This document shows, in pieces, positions 11,922-20,189 of a stretch of 64,000 bases of DNA (its first letter is position 1; every line of letters starts with the position of its first letter). This DNA comes from Puerhibacterium puerhi (GTDB lineage Bacteria; Actinomycetota; Actinomycetes; Actinomycetales; Cellulomonadaceae): NCBI RefSeq assembly GCF_009846865.1, contig NZ_WUWN01000013.1:26184-90183 (forward strand), given 5' to 3'. The notes under the pieces are model-generated. The model was not told the origin of the DNA, ran no database searches, and worked only from the letters and a program-made list of their open reading frames with translations. The translations under genes and the position numbers were made by a program.

Positions 11922-12875
11922 ATGGACGCCACCAGGAGCCGCGCGGGCGGGGCCGCGGCACTCATCGAAGCCCCCGCCGTGCCGGTGCTCGACGGCGTCC
12001 GGCACGAGGACGTCCGGGTCGGCGACCTGCGGATGCACGTCGCGCGCGCCGGCCCCGACCCTGCGACGAGCGACGCCACGCCGGTCCTGCTGCTGCACGG
12101 CTTCCCGGAGCACTGGTGGCAGTGGCGCAAGGTCATCCCGCTCCTGGCCACCGACCGCGCGGTGCTCTGCCCCGACCTGCGCGGCAGCGGCTGGACCGAC
12201 GCGCCGGACGACGGGTACGACATCGGGACGCAGGTGGCGGACGTCGTGGGGCTCCTCGACGCCCTCGGCCTCGGCCTCGGGCGCGTGCACGTGCTGGGAC
12301 ACGAGTGCGGGGCGCTCGTCGCCCTGCGGCTGGCGCTGGACCACCCGACGCGGGTCGCGAGCGTGGTGAGCATGACGGTGCCGCACCTGTGGCTGCGACG
12401 GAGCGCCCGGCTGCTGGCGACGCTGCGCAAGGTCTGGTTCGACCCGCTGCTCGCGGTGCCCGGGCTGGGGCTGTCGCTGCTCTCGCGCGGGCGGCAGCGC
12501 CTGCCGCGCCACCTGCTCACCACCCACGTGAAGGTCCCCGGCGCCATCGGCCCGCGGGACGTCGAGCTCTACCTCGAGCGGCTGCGAGAGCCGGTGCGGG
12601 CGCGCGCCGCGGTGGCGGCTCACCGCGACCTGGTCATGCGGGAGCTGAGCGGCGTCCTGCGCGGCGCCTACGCCGGACGCACGCTCGAGGTGCCGACGGT
12701 CGCGCTGCTCGGGGCCGGCGACTCGCTCTCCGACGTCCGCCTGCTGGGCGGGTACGAGGGGCACGCCGCCGACCTCACGATCGAGATCTTCCAGGACGCC
12801 GGGCACTTCCTGCCCGAGGAGCGCCCCGAGCGCGTCGTGGACGTCGCCCGCGGCGTGTTCGCGCGGGCCGCCTGA
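11922..12875 (+). CDS. Alpha/beta hydrolase, epoxide-hydrolase-like, with Glu at the nucleophile position
   Basis: 317-residue alpha/beta hydrolase. The oxyanion motif HGFPE (59-63), WRKVIP and DLRGSGWTDAP are typical of epoxide hydrolases and related dehalogenases. The nucleophile elbow reads GHECG at 126-130, putting Glu128 where the family has Asp (GHDWG) or Ser. The late acidic segment GAGDSLSDV and the catalytic His in DAGHFLPEE are present. Whether the enzyme is active is unclear. Controlled with high likelihood by the divergent TetR protein. No signal peptide. Confidence 0.85.
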   Translation: MDATRSRAGGAAALIEAPAVPVLDGVRHEDVRVGDLRMHVARAGPDPATSDATPVLLLHGFPEHWWQWRKVIPLLATDRAVLCPDLRGSGWTDAPDDGYDIGTQVADVVGLLDALGLGLGRVHVLGHECGALVALRLALDHPTRVASVVSMTVPHLWLRRSARLLATLRKVWFDPLLAVPGLGLSLLSRGRQRLPRHLLTTHVKVPGAIGPRDVELYLERLREPVRARAAVAAHRDLVMRELSGVLRGAYAGRTLEVPTVALLGAGDSLSDVRLLGGYEGHAADLTIEIFQDAGHFLPEERPERVVDVARGVFARAA

Positions 12876-12877
12876 CG

Positions 12878-12904
12878 CGCCGGGGCGCGTCCGGCGCCCC
12901 GGCG
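12878..12904. terminator. Bidirectional terminator hairpin
   Basis: Perfect 11-bp arms CGCCGGGGCGC (12878-12888) and GCGCCCCGGCG (12894-12904) with a 5-nt loop, exactly filling the 42-nt gap between the convergent hydrolase and phosphoribosyltransferase genes. Confidence 0.7.
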
Positions 12905-12917
12905 CGGCCGCGTCGTC

Positions 12918-13451
12918 TCAGGCCTTCGCGACGACGGCGCCCTCGACCGGCGGCTCGGCCGACCACGGGAACGTGATCCAGCGGTCGGTCCGGCGCCAGG
13001 AGTAGTCGGGCTCGAAGATCGACGCGGGCTTGGTGTACAGCACGGCGCTGCGCACCTGCGCCCCGTGGCCGTCGAGCATCTCCATGACGAGCTGGAGGGT
13101 GCGGCCGGAGTCCGCGACGTCGTCGACCACGAGCACGTTGGCGCCGGACAGCTCGGCGGTGTCCATGAGCGGCGGCAGCACGCGCGGGTCGGGAAGCGTC
13201 CTGCCGATGTCCGTGTAGAACTCGACGTTCATGGTGCCCACGCCCTTGGTGCCGAGCGCGTAGGCGACGGCGCCGCCGGGCACGAGGCCGCCGCGGGCCA
13301 CCGCCACGACGACGTCGGGCACGAAGCCGCTGGCCACGACCTGGCGAGCCAGGTCCCGCACCGCGACGGCGAAGACGTCCCAGGTGAGCACCTCGCGGTC
13401 GGCGGGCCGGGGCGCCGCGGTGGGCGCCGGGGGAGTGTCGGGGGAGGTCAT
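12918..13451 (-). CDS. Phosphoribosyltransferase (Gpt/Hpt-like type I)
   Basis: 177 residues. The PRPP-binding loop is VLVVDDVADSGRT (about 108-120), and VVVAVARGGLVPG is the N-terminal PPi loop. The C-terminal WITFPW motif is typical of xanthine-guanine-type and actinobacterial purine PRTase homologues. It probably salvages a purine base to its nucleotide, though some family members are regulatory. ATG 13451 is preceded by TACCGT (13458-13463) with a 6-nt gap and no ribosome binding site, so it looks leaderless. Confidence 0.85.
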   Translation of the reverse strand: MTSPDTPPAPTAAPRPADREVLTWDVFAVAVRDLARQVVASGFVPDVVVAVARGGLVPGGAVAYALGTKGVGTMNVEFYTDIGRTLPDPRVLPPLMDTAELSGANVLVVDDVADSGRTLQLVMEMLDGHGAQVRSAVLYTKPASIFEPDYSWRRTDRWITFPWSAEPPVEGAVVAKA

Positions 13452-13512
13452 GCGCCGACGGTACGCGCGCTGCCCGGGGATCCGGAAAGCCGCCGGGCTC
13501 GGCCCGGGGACG

Positions 13513-13551
13513 ACGACGGCGGGCGCCCCTGCTCGGGGCACCCGCCGTCGT
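13513..13551 (-). terminator. Strong terminator hairpin after the FKBP gene
   Basis: Arms 13513-13529 and 13535-13551 pair over 17 positions with one mismatch (16 pairs), 5-nt loop. It begins 43 nt after the stop of the minus-strand FKBP gene. Confidence 0.8.
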
Positions 13552-13593
13552 GGGGCGGCGCGGCGTCGGCGCGGACGCGGGCTCAGCGCGCCG

Positions 13594-14553
13594 TCACTGG
13601 GCGTCGAGGATGTCCACGACGAAGATCAGCGGGGAGTTCGCCGGGATGGTGCCGCTCGCCTGGTCGCCGTAGGCCTGGTCGGCCGGGACGACCAGCAGCA
13701 CCTGGGAGCCGACGGTCTGGCCGGCGAGGCCGTCCGTCCAGCCCTGGATGACCTGGTCGAGCCCGAAGCTCGTGGGGGCGCCGCGCTCCCAGGAGGAGTC
13801 GAACTGGGTGCCGTCGAGGAGCCAGCCGCTGTACTGCACGGTGACGGTCTGGTCGGCGGCGACCTCCGGGCCCGAGCCCTTGATGAGCGGCTGCACGACG
13901 AGCTCGTCGGGCGCCTCGTAGCCCTCGGGGATCTCGATGCTCGGCTTGCCGGAGTCGTCCAGCGTGACGGTCGGCAGGCCCTCGGCCGGCGTCACGGCCT
14001 CGCCCTCGGCCCGGGTCGGCACGGTGCGGGCGTCGGTCACCTCACCCACCGTCACGTACGTCACCGCGTTGCCCGAGGCGTCCTGCGTGGGGTTGGCGAA
14101 GACGAAGCGCGCACCGACGTGCTTGCCCGACAGCGCCTCGTAGAGCTGGGGGATGATGACGTTCTCGTTCAGCAGCACCGACTCGGCGCTGTCGTCGGCG
14201 TAGGTGTCGCCGAGCTGGCTGGCGTCGGCGCCCGAGTAGACCACCGAGTGGATCGTCAGGGACTGGCCGTCCTCGAACTCGGCGCCGTCGCCGTCGGACA
14301 CCACGTGCACCGTGGCGGTGGAGACGGTGAGCGGCGCCGTGAACTTCACGGTCGGTGCCTTGCCGGCGTCGCCCGAGACCTCGACCGACTCGACGGCGGC
14401 GACGTCCTCGGCGGTGGGGGTCGGTGCCTCCGACGCGGAGGCGGAGGCGGACGGAGACGCCGAGGGCGAGGCGTCGTCCGAGCCGCAGCCGGACAGGACG
14501 AGTGCGGCGCTGACGACGACCGCTGCCGCGGCGCCGGTGATGCGGATCTTCAC
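13594..14553 (-). CDS. FKBP-type peptidyl-prolyl isomerase lipoprotein with two FKBP-like domains
   Basis: Exported cis-trans prolyl isomerase, 319 residues. Lipobox at LVLSGCGSD (cleavage before the Cys at about residue 23), followed by a Ser/Ala/Pro linker. Residues about 55-185 look like a degenerate FKBP domain (VHVVSDGDG, QLYEALSGKHVGARFVF). Residues about 215-319 form the canonical domain with VQYSGWLLDGTQFDSSW, VIQGWTDGLAGQTVGSQVLLVVPADQAYGD and the final PLIFVVDIL. GTG 14553 has GAAGGAAC 5 nt before it. It likely assists folding at the outer face of the membrane. Confidence 0.93.
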   Translation of the reverse strand: MKIRITGAAAAVVVSAALVLSGCGSDDASPSASPSASASASEAPTPTAEDVAAVESVEVSGDAGKAPTVKFTAPLTVSTATVHVVSDGDGAEFEDGQSLTIHSVVYSGADASQLGDTYADDSAESVLLNENVIIPQLYEALSGKHVGARFVFANPTQDASGNAVTYVTVGEVTDARTVPTRAEGEAVTPAEGLPTVTLDDSGKPSIEIPEGYEAPDELVVQPLIKGSGPEVAADQTVTVQYSGWLLDGTQFDSSWERGAPTSFGLDQVIQGWTDGLAGQTVGSQVLLVVPADQAYGDQASGTIPANSPLIFVVDILDAQ

Positions 14554-14700
14554 TGCTGTTCCTTCGGTCGGGGTCTCGAGCACCCTACCCGCCGAAGCCG
14601 GACGTCCCCTGGGCCCCGCGTGCGCGCTCTGTGCAGACCGGGCGTCCCGCGCACCTTTCCGGCTCCGCGCGGCTCGCCCAGGGAGCGCGACAATGGGGGC
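14554..14700. promoter_or_regulatory. Divergent promoter region
   Basis: 147 nt between the FKBP and small zinc-finger-like genes. GACAAT (about 14689-14694) lies 6 nt before ATG 14701 and fits a leaderless -10 box. For the FKBP gene only the ribosome binding site is clear. Confidence 0.4.
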
Positions 14701-14997
14701 ATGCCCTCCTCGCGACGTTCCTCCCGGCGCCCCTACGGCACCGAGCACGTGCCCGTGGACGTCGAGCGCGCGCTCGGCGGCGTCCGCCACGTCTCGGACG
14801 CCGACGGCGAGTGGACGGTGCGGCGCGTGACGGGCGACAAGACGTACCGCTGCCCGGGATGCCAGCAGGAGATCCCGCCGGGCACCCGGCACGTCGTGGC
14901 GTGGGCCCGCGACGCCATCGGCGGCGAGGCCGCCGGCCTCGAGTCGCGCCGGCACTGGCACGCCAGCTGCTGGGAGCGCCGCGGCCGCCTCCGCTGA
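14701..14997 (+). CDS. Small conserved actinobacterial protein with a zinc-finger-like cysteine/histidine set
   Basis: 98 residues. Basic N-terminus (MPSSRRSSRRPYG), then the pattern VRRVTGDKTYRCPGCQQEIPPGTRHVVAW and, near the end, RRHWHASCWER. The CxxC plus HxxxC arrangement suggests one zinc site of treble-clef or LIM-like type. Similar short proteins occur widely in actinobacteria, often annotated only as hypothetical or ATP/GTP-binding; the nucleotide-binding label is not supported by any motif here. Function unknown. Confidence 0.8.
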   Translation: MPSSRRSSRRPYGTEHVPVDVERALGGVRHVSDADGEWTVRRVTGDKTYRCPGCQQEIPPGTRHVVAWARDAIGGEAAGLESRRHWHASCWERRGRLR

Positions 14998-15082
14998 GAG
15001 TCGGCGCCCCGCCCCGCGCCGGCGGGCCCGCGCCCGCCCGGCCCTGCCGCGGCGCGGGCGCCGGGTCGCTAGGCTCGAGACG

Positions 15083-15868
15083 ATGAGCTCCCAGACGCAC
15101 GAGATCCGCTCGATGACCGTCCTGCCGGCCCGCCGCGAGGACGTCGAGCTGCACACCGCCGACGGCCTCACCCTCGTCGGCGAGCTGGCCCTGCCGCAGG
15201 ACCGCGACCCGGCCGCGACGCTGCTGACCTTCCACCCGCTGCCGACGCACGGCGGGTTCATGGACAGCCACGTGTACCGCAAGGCGGCATGGCGGCTGCC
15301 GGCGCTCGCGGACCTGGCGGTGCTGCGGTTCAACACCCGCGGCACGAGCTCGCCGCGCGGCACGTCCGAGGGAGCGTTCGACGGCGGCGAGGCGGAGCGG
15401 TACGACGTCGCGGCGGCCCTCGAGCTGGCAGAGTTCCGCGACCTGCCGCGGCCCTGGCTCGTGGGCTGGTCGTTCGGCACCGAGCTGGTGCTCAAGCACG
15501 GCGCCGACCCGAGCGTCGAGGGCGCGATCCTGCTGTCGCCGCCGCTGCACCGCGCCACCGACGCCGACCTGGACCGCTGGGCCGAGCTCGGCCGCCCGCT
15601 CGTGGTGCTGGTGCCGGAGCTCGACGACTACCTGCGCCCCGACGAGGCCCGCCGCCGGTTCGCCCGCGTGCCGCAGGCCGAGGTCATCGGCGTCGACGGC
15701 GCCAAGCACCTGTGGGTGGGGGAGCCCGCCGTGCGGCGCGTGCTCGACGAGATCGTCCAGCACGTGCTGCCGGGCCACCCGCCCCTGCCGACCACCTGGG
15801 ACGGCGACGTCGCGCACGCCGGTGCCGCGGCGTCGTCGGCCCCGGGTGCCCCGTCCACCACGGCTTGA
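15083..15868 (+). CDS. Alpha/beta hydrolase
   Basis: 261 residues. The serine elbow GWSFG (about 131-135), an acidic residue in PELDDYLRPDE and His in GAKHLWVGEP form a complete triad. FHPLPTHGGFMDSHVYRKAAWRLP near the N-terminus is typical of the dienelactone-hydrolase/YpfH-related group of small alpha/beta hydrolases. Substrate unknown. TAGGCT (15070-15075) lies 7 nt before the ATG with no ribosome binding site, indicating a leaderless mRNA. A second hydrolase gene follows 10 nt after its stop, so the two form an operon. Confidence 0.85.
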   Translation: MSSQTHEIRSMTVLPARREDVELHTADGLTLVGELALPQDRDPAATLLTFHPLPTHGGFMDSHVYRKAAWRLPALADLAVLRFNTRGTSSPRGTSEGAFDGGEAERYDVAAALELAEFRDLPRPWLVGWSFGTELVLKHGADPSVEGAILLSPPLHRATDADLDRWAELGRPLVVLVPELDDYLRPDEARRRFARVPQAEVIGVDGAKHLWVGEPAVRRVLDEIVQHVLPGHPPLPTTWDGDVAHAGAAASSAPGAPSTTA

Positions 15869-15878
15869 GAGGACGACG

Positions 15879-16673
15879 ATGACCTCCACGACCCTCGCCC
15901 TGCACGAGCTCCACGACGGCGGCGGCGTGCCGCTCGTCCTGCTGCACGGGTTCCCGTTCGACCACCGGATGTGGACCCCGCTCGCCAACCACCTGCCGCC
16001 GGGCATCCGGGCGCTCGCGGTCGACCTGCCCGGCGCGGGGCAGAGCCCGCTGGGCGGCATGCCCCCGAGCCTGGAGGCCGCCGCCGCGGCGGTGCACCGC
16101 ACCCTCGTGGCCGCCGGCGTCGCCAACGGGATCCTCGTCGGGATGTCGATGGGCGGCTACGTGGCGCTCGCGCTCGCCGAGCTCCACCCCGGCTTCGTCG
16201 ACGGGCTCGCGATGGTCGACACCAAGTCGACCGCCGACTCGGAGGAGGCCCGCACCCGGCGCCTCAAGACGGCCGACGAGGTGGAGGCCAACCAGACGGT
16301 CGACGCCGTGATGGGCATGCCCGCGTCGCTGCTGGGCGCCACCAGCCTGCAGCGACGCCGCCTGCTGGTCACGACGCTGGAGGCCTGGGTGCGGGGCCAG
16401 TCGCCGGCCGGCGTCGCGTGGGCCCAGCGCGCGATGGCCGACCGGCCCGACCGCACCCACGTGCTGCGCCAGCTCGACGGACCGGTGTCGATAGTCGTCG
16501 GCGCCGAGGACCTGGTCACGCCGCTCGCGGACGCGGAGCACATGGCGGGCGCCGCGCGCGACGCCGCCCTGACGGTGGTGCCGGGCGCCGGCCACGCGAG
16601 CCCCGTGGAGGACCCCACGGCGGTCGCCGCGGCGCTGTCCCTGCTGCACCGGCGCGTGGTGCGGCACCACTGA
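15879..16673 (+). CDS. Alpha/beta hydrolase, BioH/3-oxoadipate-enol-lactonase-like
   Basis: 264 residues. HGFPFDHRMW oxyanion motif, VDLPGAGQSPLGG, nucleophile elbow GMSMGG (Ser about residue 92), an acidic residue in VVGAEDLVTP and His in PGAGHASPVEDP. This is the general hydrolase fold, close to PcaD/BioH-like enzymes, but no aromatic-degradation genes are nearby. ATG 15879 follows GAGAGGA by 5 nt. It is the second gene of a two-hydrolase operon and ends at a strong bidirectional hairpin. Confidence 0.85.
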   Translation: MTSTTLALHELHDGGGVPLVLLHGFPFDHRMWTPLANHLPPGIRALAVDLPGAGQSPLGGMPPSLEAAAAAVHRTLVAAGVANGILVGMSMGGYVALALAELHPGFVDGLAMVDTKSTADSEEARTRRLKTADEVEANQTVDAVMGMPASLLGATSLQRRRLLVTTLEAWVRGQSPAGVAWAQRAMADRPDRTHVLRQLDGPVSIVVGAEDLVTPLADAEHMAGAARDAALTVVPGAGHASPVEDPTAVAAALSLLHRRVVRHH

Positions 16674-16692
16674 GGCCCGCCTCGCCGGACGA

Positions 16693-16727
16693 CGAAGGCC
16701 GTGGACCGGTCCGGTCCACGGCCTTCG
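16693..16727. terminator. Bidirectional terminator hairpin
   Basis: Perfect 15-bp arms (16693-16707 CGAAGGCCGTGGACC; 16713-16727) with a 5-nt loop, between the convergent hydrolase and coiled-coil genes. Confidence 0.85.
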
Positions 16728-16752
16728 CCGTGCGCGCAGGGGCGCGCGGACG

Positions 16753-18393
16753 TCAGCGCTTCGTGCGCGCCGGCGCCTCGTCGTCGGACGCCGTGCCCGA
16801 CGACGTGCCCGACGACGTGCCCGACGACGTGCCCGACGACGTGCCCGACGCCGCCTCGGCGGCGTCCTCGGCGGGCTCGTCCGCCTCGACGGCGGCCTCT
16901 GCCGTCGCAGCGGGCTCCTCGGCCTGCGTCCCGGCCTGCGTCCCGGCCTGCGTCCCGGCCTGCGTCTCGGCCTCCGTCGCGGCGGTCTCCTCCGCGGTCG
17001 GCTGGGCCGCAGCAGGGGGCGGCGGGACCGGGCGCTCGGCGGCCGGGCGGGCGTCGCCCTGCGCCGCCTTCGCCGCGGCGGCGCGGGCGGCCTGGGCGGG
17101 CGTGCTGCCGGCGACGGCCGAGACCGAGCCCAGCGGCACGGCGCCGCTGACGGCGGGCGCCTCCGGCGGCACGGGGGCCTTCTCGCCCAGCAGGCCGCGC
17201 AGCTCGTCGAGGTAGGTGTTGATCGACTCGTGCTTGCGCGTGAGGTCCTGCAGCTGGCGCTGGGCGGTGCCCCGCTGCTGCTCGGCCTCGACGCGGGCGT
17301 CGTTGACCGTCTGCTCGGCGAACTCGCGGGCCTCGGCGACGATGCCGTCCGCGGTGCGGCGGGCCTCCGAGACCAGCTGCTTGACGTAGGCGTCGGACTC
17401 CGCGCGGACCTTCTCGGCCTGCTGCAGGGCGAGCGCCACGCGCTTCTCGGCCTCCGCGGCGTGCTCCTCGGCGGTGCGGATGAGCTTCTCCGTCTCGGCC
17501 TTGGCCGTGGCGTGCCGCTCGGCCGCCTCGCGCTCCACGTCCTCGCGGCGCTGGGCGGCCTCGAGCTCGGCGTCGGCCAGCGTGCGCCGGGCCTCCTCGC
17601 GCAGCCGCTCCAGCTCGGCGGTCACCTGGTTCGACGCCTCGGCGGCCTCGTGCTTGGCGTCGGCGATGATGCGCGCGGCCTCGCGGCGGGTGCTCTCCAG
17701 CAGCTCCGTGGACTCGCGCTCCGCCTCGTCGCGCAGGGCGGCGGCCTCGGCGGCGGCCTGCGCCCGCAGCTGGGCGGTGTCCCGCTCGGCCGTGACGCGC
17801 AGCTCGGTGACCTCGCGCTCGGTGGTCGAGCGCAGCACGCCGAGGTCGCGCTCGAGGCTCGCCCGGCGCTCGGACTCCTCGGCCTGGACGGTGCTGGTGA
17901 TGAGCGCTGCCTCGCGCTCGGCGGAGCCGATGAGCTCCTCGGCGCGGCGCTGCGCGGCCAGCAGCGTGCCCTCGGCCTCGGCGGCCGTCGTCGAGCGGAT
18001 CTCCTCCGCCTCGCGGCGGGCGCTCGCGAGCATCTCCGCGACCTCACCCTCGGCGCGCGACCGGACCTGGCCGGCCGACAGCTTCGCCCGGGCCATGATG
18101 TCCGCCGACTGCTGGTTGGCCTGCGTCAGCACGGCCGCCGACTGCTCCCCGGCCGAGCGCAGGAGCTGCTCGATGCGCGAGCCGAGGCCGGAGTACGTGG
18201 GGCGGTCGTTCTCACGCAGCTGGCGCTGGGCCTCGGCGAGCTCCGACTGCATCTGCATCGCGCGCGCGTCGGAGGCCTCCACCTGTCGGCGGGCCTCCTC
18301 GAGGGACTGCTCCAGGCGTGCGATCTGGTTCTCGACCTGTGCGCGGTCGTACCCGCGCATGGTGATCGGGAAGAGCGAGCGCTCGTCGGACAC
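16753..18393 (-). CDS. DivIVA-domain coiled-coil protein with repetitive C-terminus
   Basis: 546 residues. It begins like DivIVA/Wag31 proteins (FPITMRGYDRAQVENQIARLEQSLEEAR), followed by a coiled coil of about 350 residues rich in Ala/Glu/Arg heptads. Such proteins mark membrane curvature or build cytoskeletal scaffolds in polar-growing actinobacteria, as FilP/Scy-like proteins do; the specific role is inference. The last 120 residues are low-complexity Ala/Pro/Thr with AGTQ and SGTS repeats coded by 12-bp tandem DNA arrays. GTG 18393 was chosen because GGAGG lies 7 nt upstream and the DivIVA homology starts there. TATCCT (18456-18461, minus strand) is a likely -10 box. Confidence 0.88.
   Translation of the reverse strand: MSDERSLFPITMRGYDRAQVENQIARLEQSLEEARRQVEASDARAMQMQSELAEAQRQLRENDRPTYSGLGSRIEQLLRSAGEQSAAVLTQANQQSADIMARAKLSAGQVRSRAEGEVAEMLASARREAEEIRSTTAAEAEGTLLAAQRRAEELIGSAEREAALITSTVQAEESERRASLERDLGVLRSTTEREVTELRVTAERDTAQLRAQAAAEAAALRDEAERESTELLESTRREAARIIADAKHEAAEASNQVTAELERLREEARRTLADAELEAAQRREDVEREAAERHATAKAETEKLIRTAEEHAAEAEKRVALALQQAEKVRAESDAYVKQLVSEARRTADGIVAEAREFAEQTVNDARVEAEQQRGTAQRQLQDLTRKHESINTYLDELRGLLGEKAPVPPEAPAVSGAVPLGSVSAVAGSTPAQAARAAAAKAAQGDARPAAERPVPPPPAAAQPTAEETAATEAETQAGTQAGTQAGTQAEEPAATAEAAVEADEPAEDAAEAASGTSSGTSSGTSSGTSSGTASDDEAPARTKR
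16787..16851 (-). repeat. 12-bp tandem repeats in the coiled-coil gene (SGTS array)
   Basis: At least four near-identical copies of GACGACGTGCCC with partial flanking copies. On the coding strand they give repeated SGTS units near the C-terminus. Confidence 0.9.
16921..16968 (-). repeat. Four 12-bp tandem repeats in the coiled-coil gene (AGTQ array)
   Basis: Unit GGCCTGCGTCCC, copies starting at 16921, 16933, 16945 and 16957 (the last with one change). On the coding strand it gives AGTQ units. Frame is preserved. Confidence 0.9.
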
Positions 18394-18749
18394 GAGGGGA
18401 CCTCCGATGGGGTTCAGGGAGAGGCGGGCGGCAGCCGCGCCGGGTCGCTCGCGCCAGGATAGTGGCCGGTCAGCCGCGGCGACACCGGCGTCCGGACGGC
18501 GACGCGCGCCCGGGGGCCCGCGGCGGACGGTGCGGGTCACCCGCCGGGCGATCCGCCGGTGCGTCGCTCTGGCGCGCCGCGCTCCGGTGAAGGGATCGTG
18601 CAGATAGCGTCCCGGGGGTGCGAGAGGGCACCGGTGGGCGCCTCCTGCGTGGACCGGCACCCACGGTCCGTCCCTATCCTGGGGTGTCACCTTCTCCGTG
18701 ACGTCCGCTGGACGTCACTCTCGAGCGCCAACCGGAAGGGAACCACTCG
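18394..18749. promoter_or_regulatory. 356-nt divergent promoter region with a perfect palindrome
   Basis: No gene seen. Toward the left, TATCCT on the minus strand (18456-18461) suits the coiled-coil gene. Toward the right, TATCCT (18675-18680) would start a leader containing GTGACGTCC-GCT-GGACGTCAC (18698-18718), a perfect 9-bp inverted repeat 31 nt before the GTG at 18750, and a GGAAGGGA ribosome binding site follows. The palindrome may be an operator or a 5'-UTR hairpin. Confidence 0.55.
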
Positions 18750-20189
18750 GTGCTGCGAAAACTGCTCGGGACGGTCCTGATCGTCCTCGGCCTGGTGGCC
18801 GCCGGTCTCGGCGTCGCCTCCGCGACCGTCTGGCGGCAGTCGGACACCGTGGTGGCGACAGCGACCCCGCAGGGCGACGGCGCGCTGGTGGTCACCGACC
18901 CCGGCGTCCTCGAGCTCGTCGACGACAGCGTCACCGTGCGCGCGACAGTCCCCGGTGACGGCAAGGTGACGCTCGCCGTCGGGCGCGACGTCGACGTGGC
19001 CGGCTGGGTCGGGGACGAGCCGTACACCCGCGTGACCGGCCTGTCCGACTGGGAGTCGCTGGCCGTCGCGGCCGGCGAGCCGTCGGCGTCCCCGTCGCCC
19101 GCCGAGGGGCAGGACGCCGGCGCGGCCGCCGAGCCCGCGAAGCCGAGCGGGGACGACCCGGCCGGCAACGACATGTGGGTGGCGCAGGCCTCGGGCGACG
19201 GGACGGTGACGCTGCGCTGGGGTGACCAGCCGGGCCGCTGGTCCCTGCTCGCGGCGGGCGTCGGCGACGGCGCGCAGGCCCCCACCGTCGAGCTGACCTG
19301 GCCCCGCACCGTGACCACGCCGTGGCTGTGGCCGGGCGTCATCGCCGGCGTCGTGCTGGTGCTCGCCGGCCTGGCCGTGCTGCTGGTGCGCCGCCGGCGC
19401 CGCGGGACGCCGGCCGTGCCCGACCAGGCCGACGAGGTCGTGCCGCCGTCCGACGGCGCACAGCCGGGCGAGGCGAGCCCGGGCCGTGCGGAGGACCGCA
19501 CCGCCGACCGCGCCGCCGACCGGACGGAGCTCCTGGCCGCCGCCGCGGACCAGGCCCCCGCGATCCCGGACGCCGCCGAGCAGCGCTCCGTGCCGTTCGT
19601 CGGGCGCCGGTCGCGGCGCGCGAGCGACCCCTCCACCACGGCCGAGCCGCCGACCGCCACGCCGTCCGCCACGCCGTCCGCCTCCGTGTGGCCGGCGACG
19701 ACGGGCGCCTCGCCGTGGCCCGCGCGCCCCGGCGCCGCCCCTCCGGCCGGCGAGGGCGCCCAGGGCGACGGCACGCAGGGCGACGCGACCGCCGCGCCCG
19801 AGACCGCCGCGATCGAGGTCCCCCCTGTCGGGGCCTCCGCCGCGGAGCCGCCCGCGACCACGGGCGCCACGCCCCGCCTGACGCGGCGCGAGCTGCGCGC
19901 CCTGGAGGAGGAGGCGCGCCGGGGCGCCGCCCGGCCGATCACCGGCCGGCTGCGCGCCCTCACCGGGCAGATCCCGGTCGTCGGGCGCGGGCAGCAGGCC
20001 GCCGCCGACCAGCCCGCGGCCCCCGGCGCGGCCCCGGCCACCACGCGCGCCGGCCGCGCGGCGGCGTGGCGCGCCACCTGGGGGTTCGACGGCGGGGCGC
20101 CCCGCCCGGCCACCCCGCAGGACGCCCCGCAGGACGGCGACGACCCGGCCGCCGGTACCCAGGACTCCACCGAGGGAGGCTCGCGATGA
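18750..20189 (+). CDS. Conserved actinobacterial membrane protein of unknown function
   Basis: 479 residues that I do not assign to a named family. An N-terminal membrane anchor (LLGTVLIVLGLVAAGLGVASATVW, about 5-28) is followed by an extracellular beta-rich domain of about 160 residues (VVATATPQGDGALVVTDPGVLELV; VTLAVGRDVDVAGWVGDEPY). A second transmembrane helix at about 192-213 (WPGVIAGVVLVLAGLAVLLV) ends in a polybasic stop (RRRRRG). The last 260 residues are Ala/Pro/Thr-rich and probably disordered in the cytoplasm. GTG 18750 has GGAAGGGA 8 nt upstream. Its stop overlaps the start of the next gene (ATGA), so the two are translationally coupled and probably work together. Confidence 0.75.
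   Translation: MLRKLLGTVLIVLGLVAAGLGVASATVWRQSDTVVATATPQGDGALVVTDPGVLELVDDSVTVRATVPGDGKVTLAVGRDVDVAGWVGDEPYTRVTGLSDWESLAVAAGEPSASPSPAEGQDAGAAAEPAKPSGDDPAGNDMWVAQASGDGTVTLRWGDQPGRWSLLAAGVGDGAQAPTVELTWPRTVTTPWLWPGVIAGVVLVLAGLAVLLVRRRRRGTPAVPDQADEVVPPSDGAQPGEASPGRAEDRTADRAADRTELLAAAADQAPAIPDAAEQRSVPFVGRRSRRASDPSTTAEPPTATPSATPSASVWPATTGASPWPARPGAAPPAGEGAQGDGTQGDATAAPETAAIEVPPVGASAAEPPATTGATPRLTRRELRALEEEARRGAARPITGRLRALTGQIPVVGRGQQAAADQPAAPGAAPATTRAGRAAAWRATWGFDGGAPRPATPQDAPQDGDDPAAGTQDSTEGGSR

Noticed and set aside
16787..16968. Short regular repeats as a possible CRISPR array
   Set aside because: Tandem 12-bp units without spacers, inside a coding sequence, in frame.
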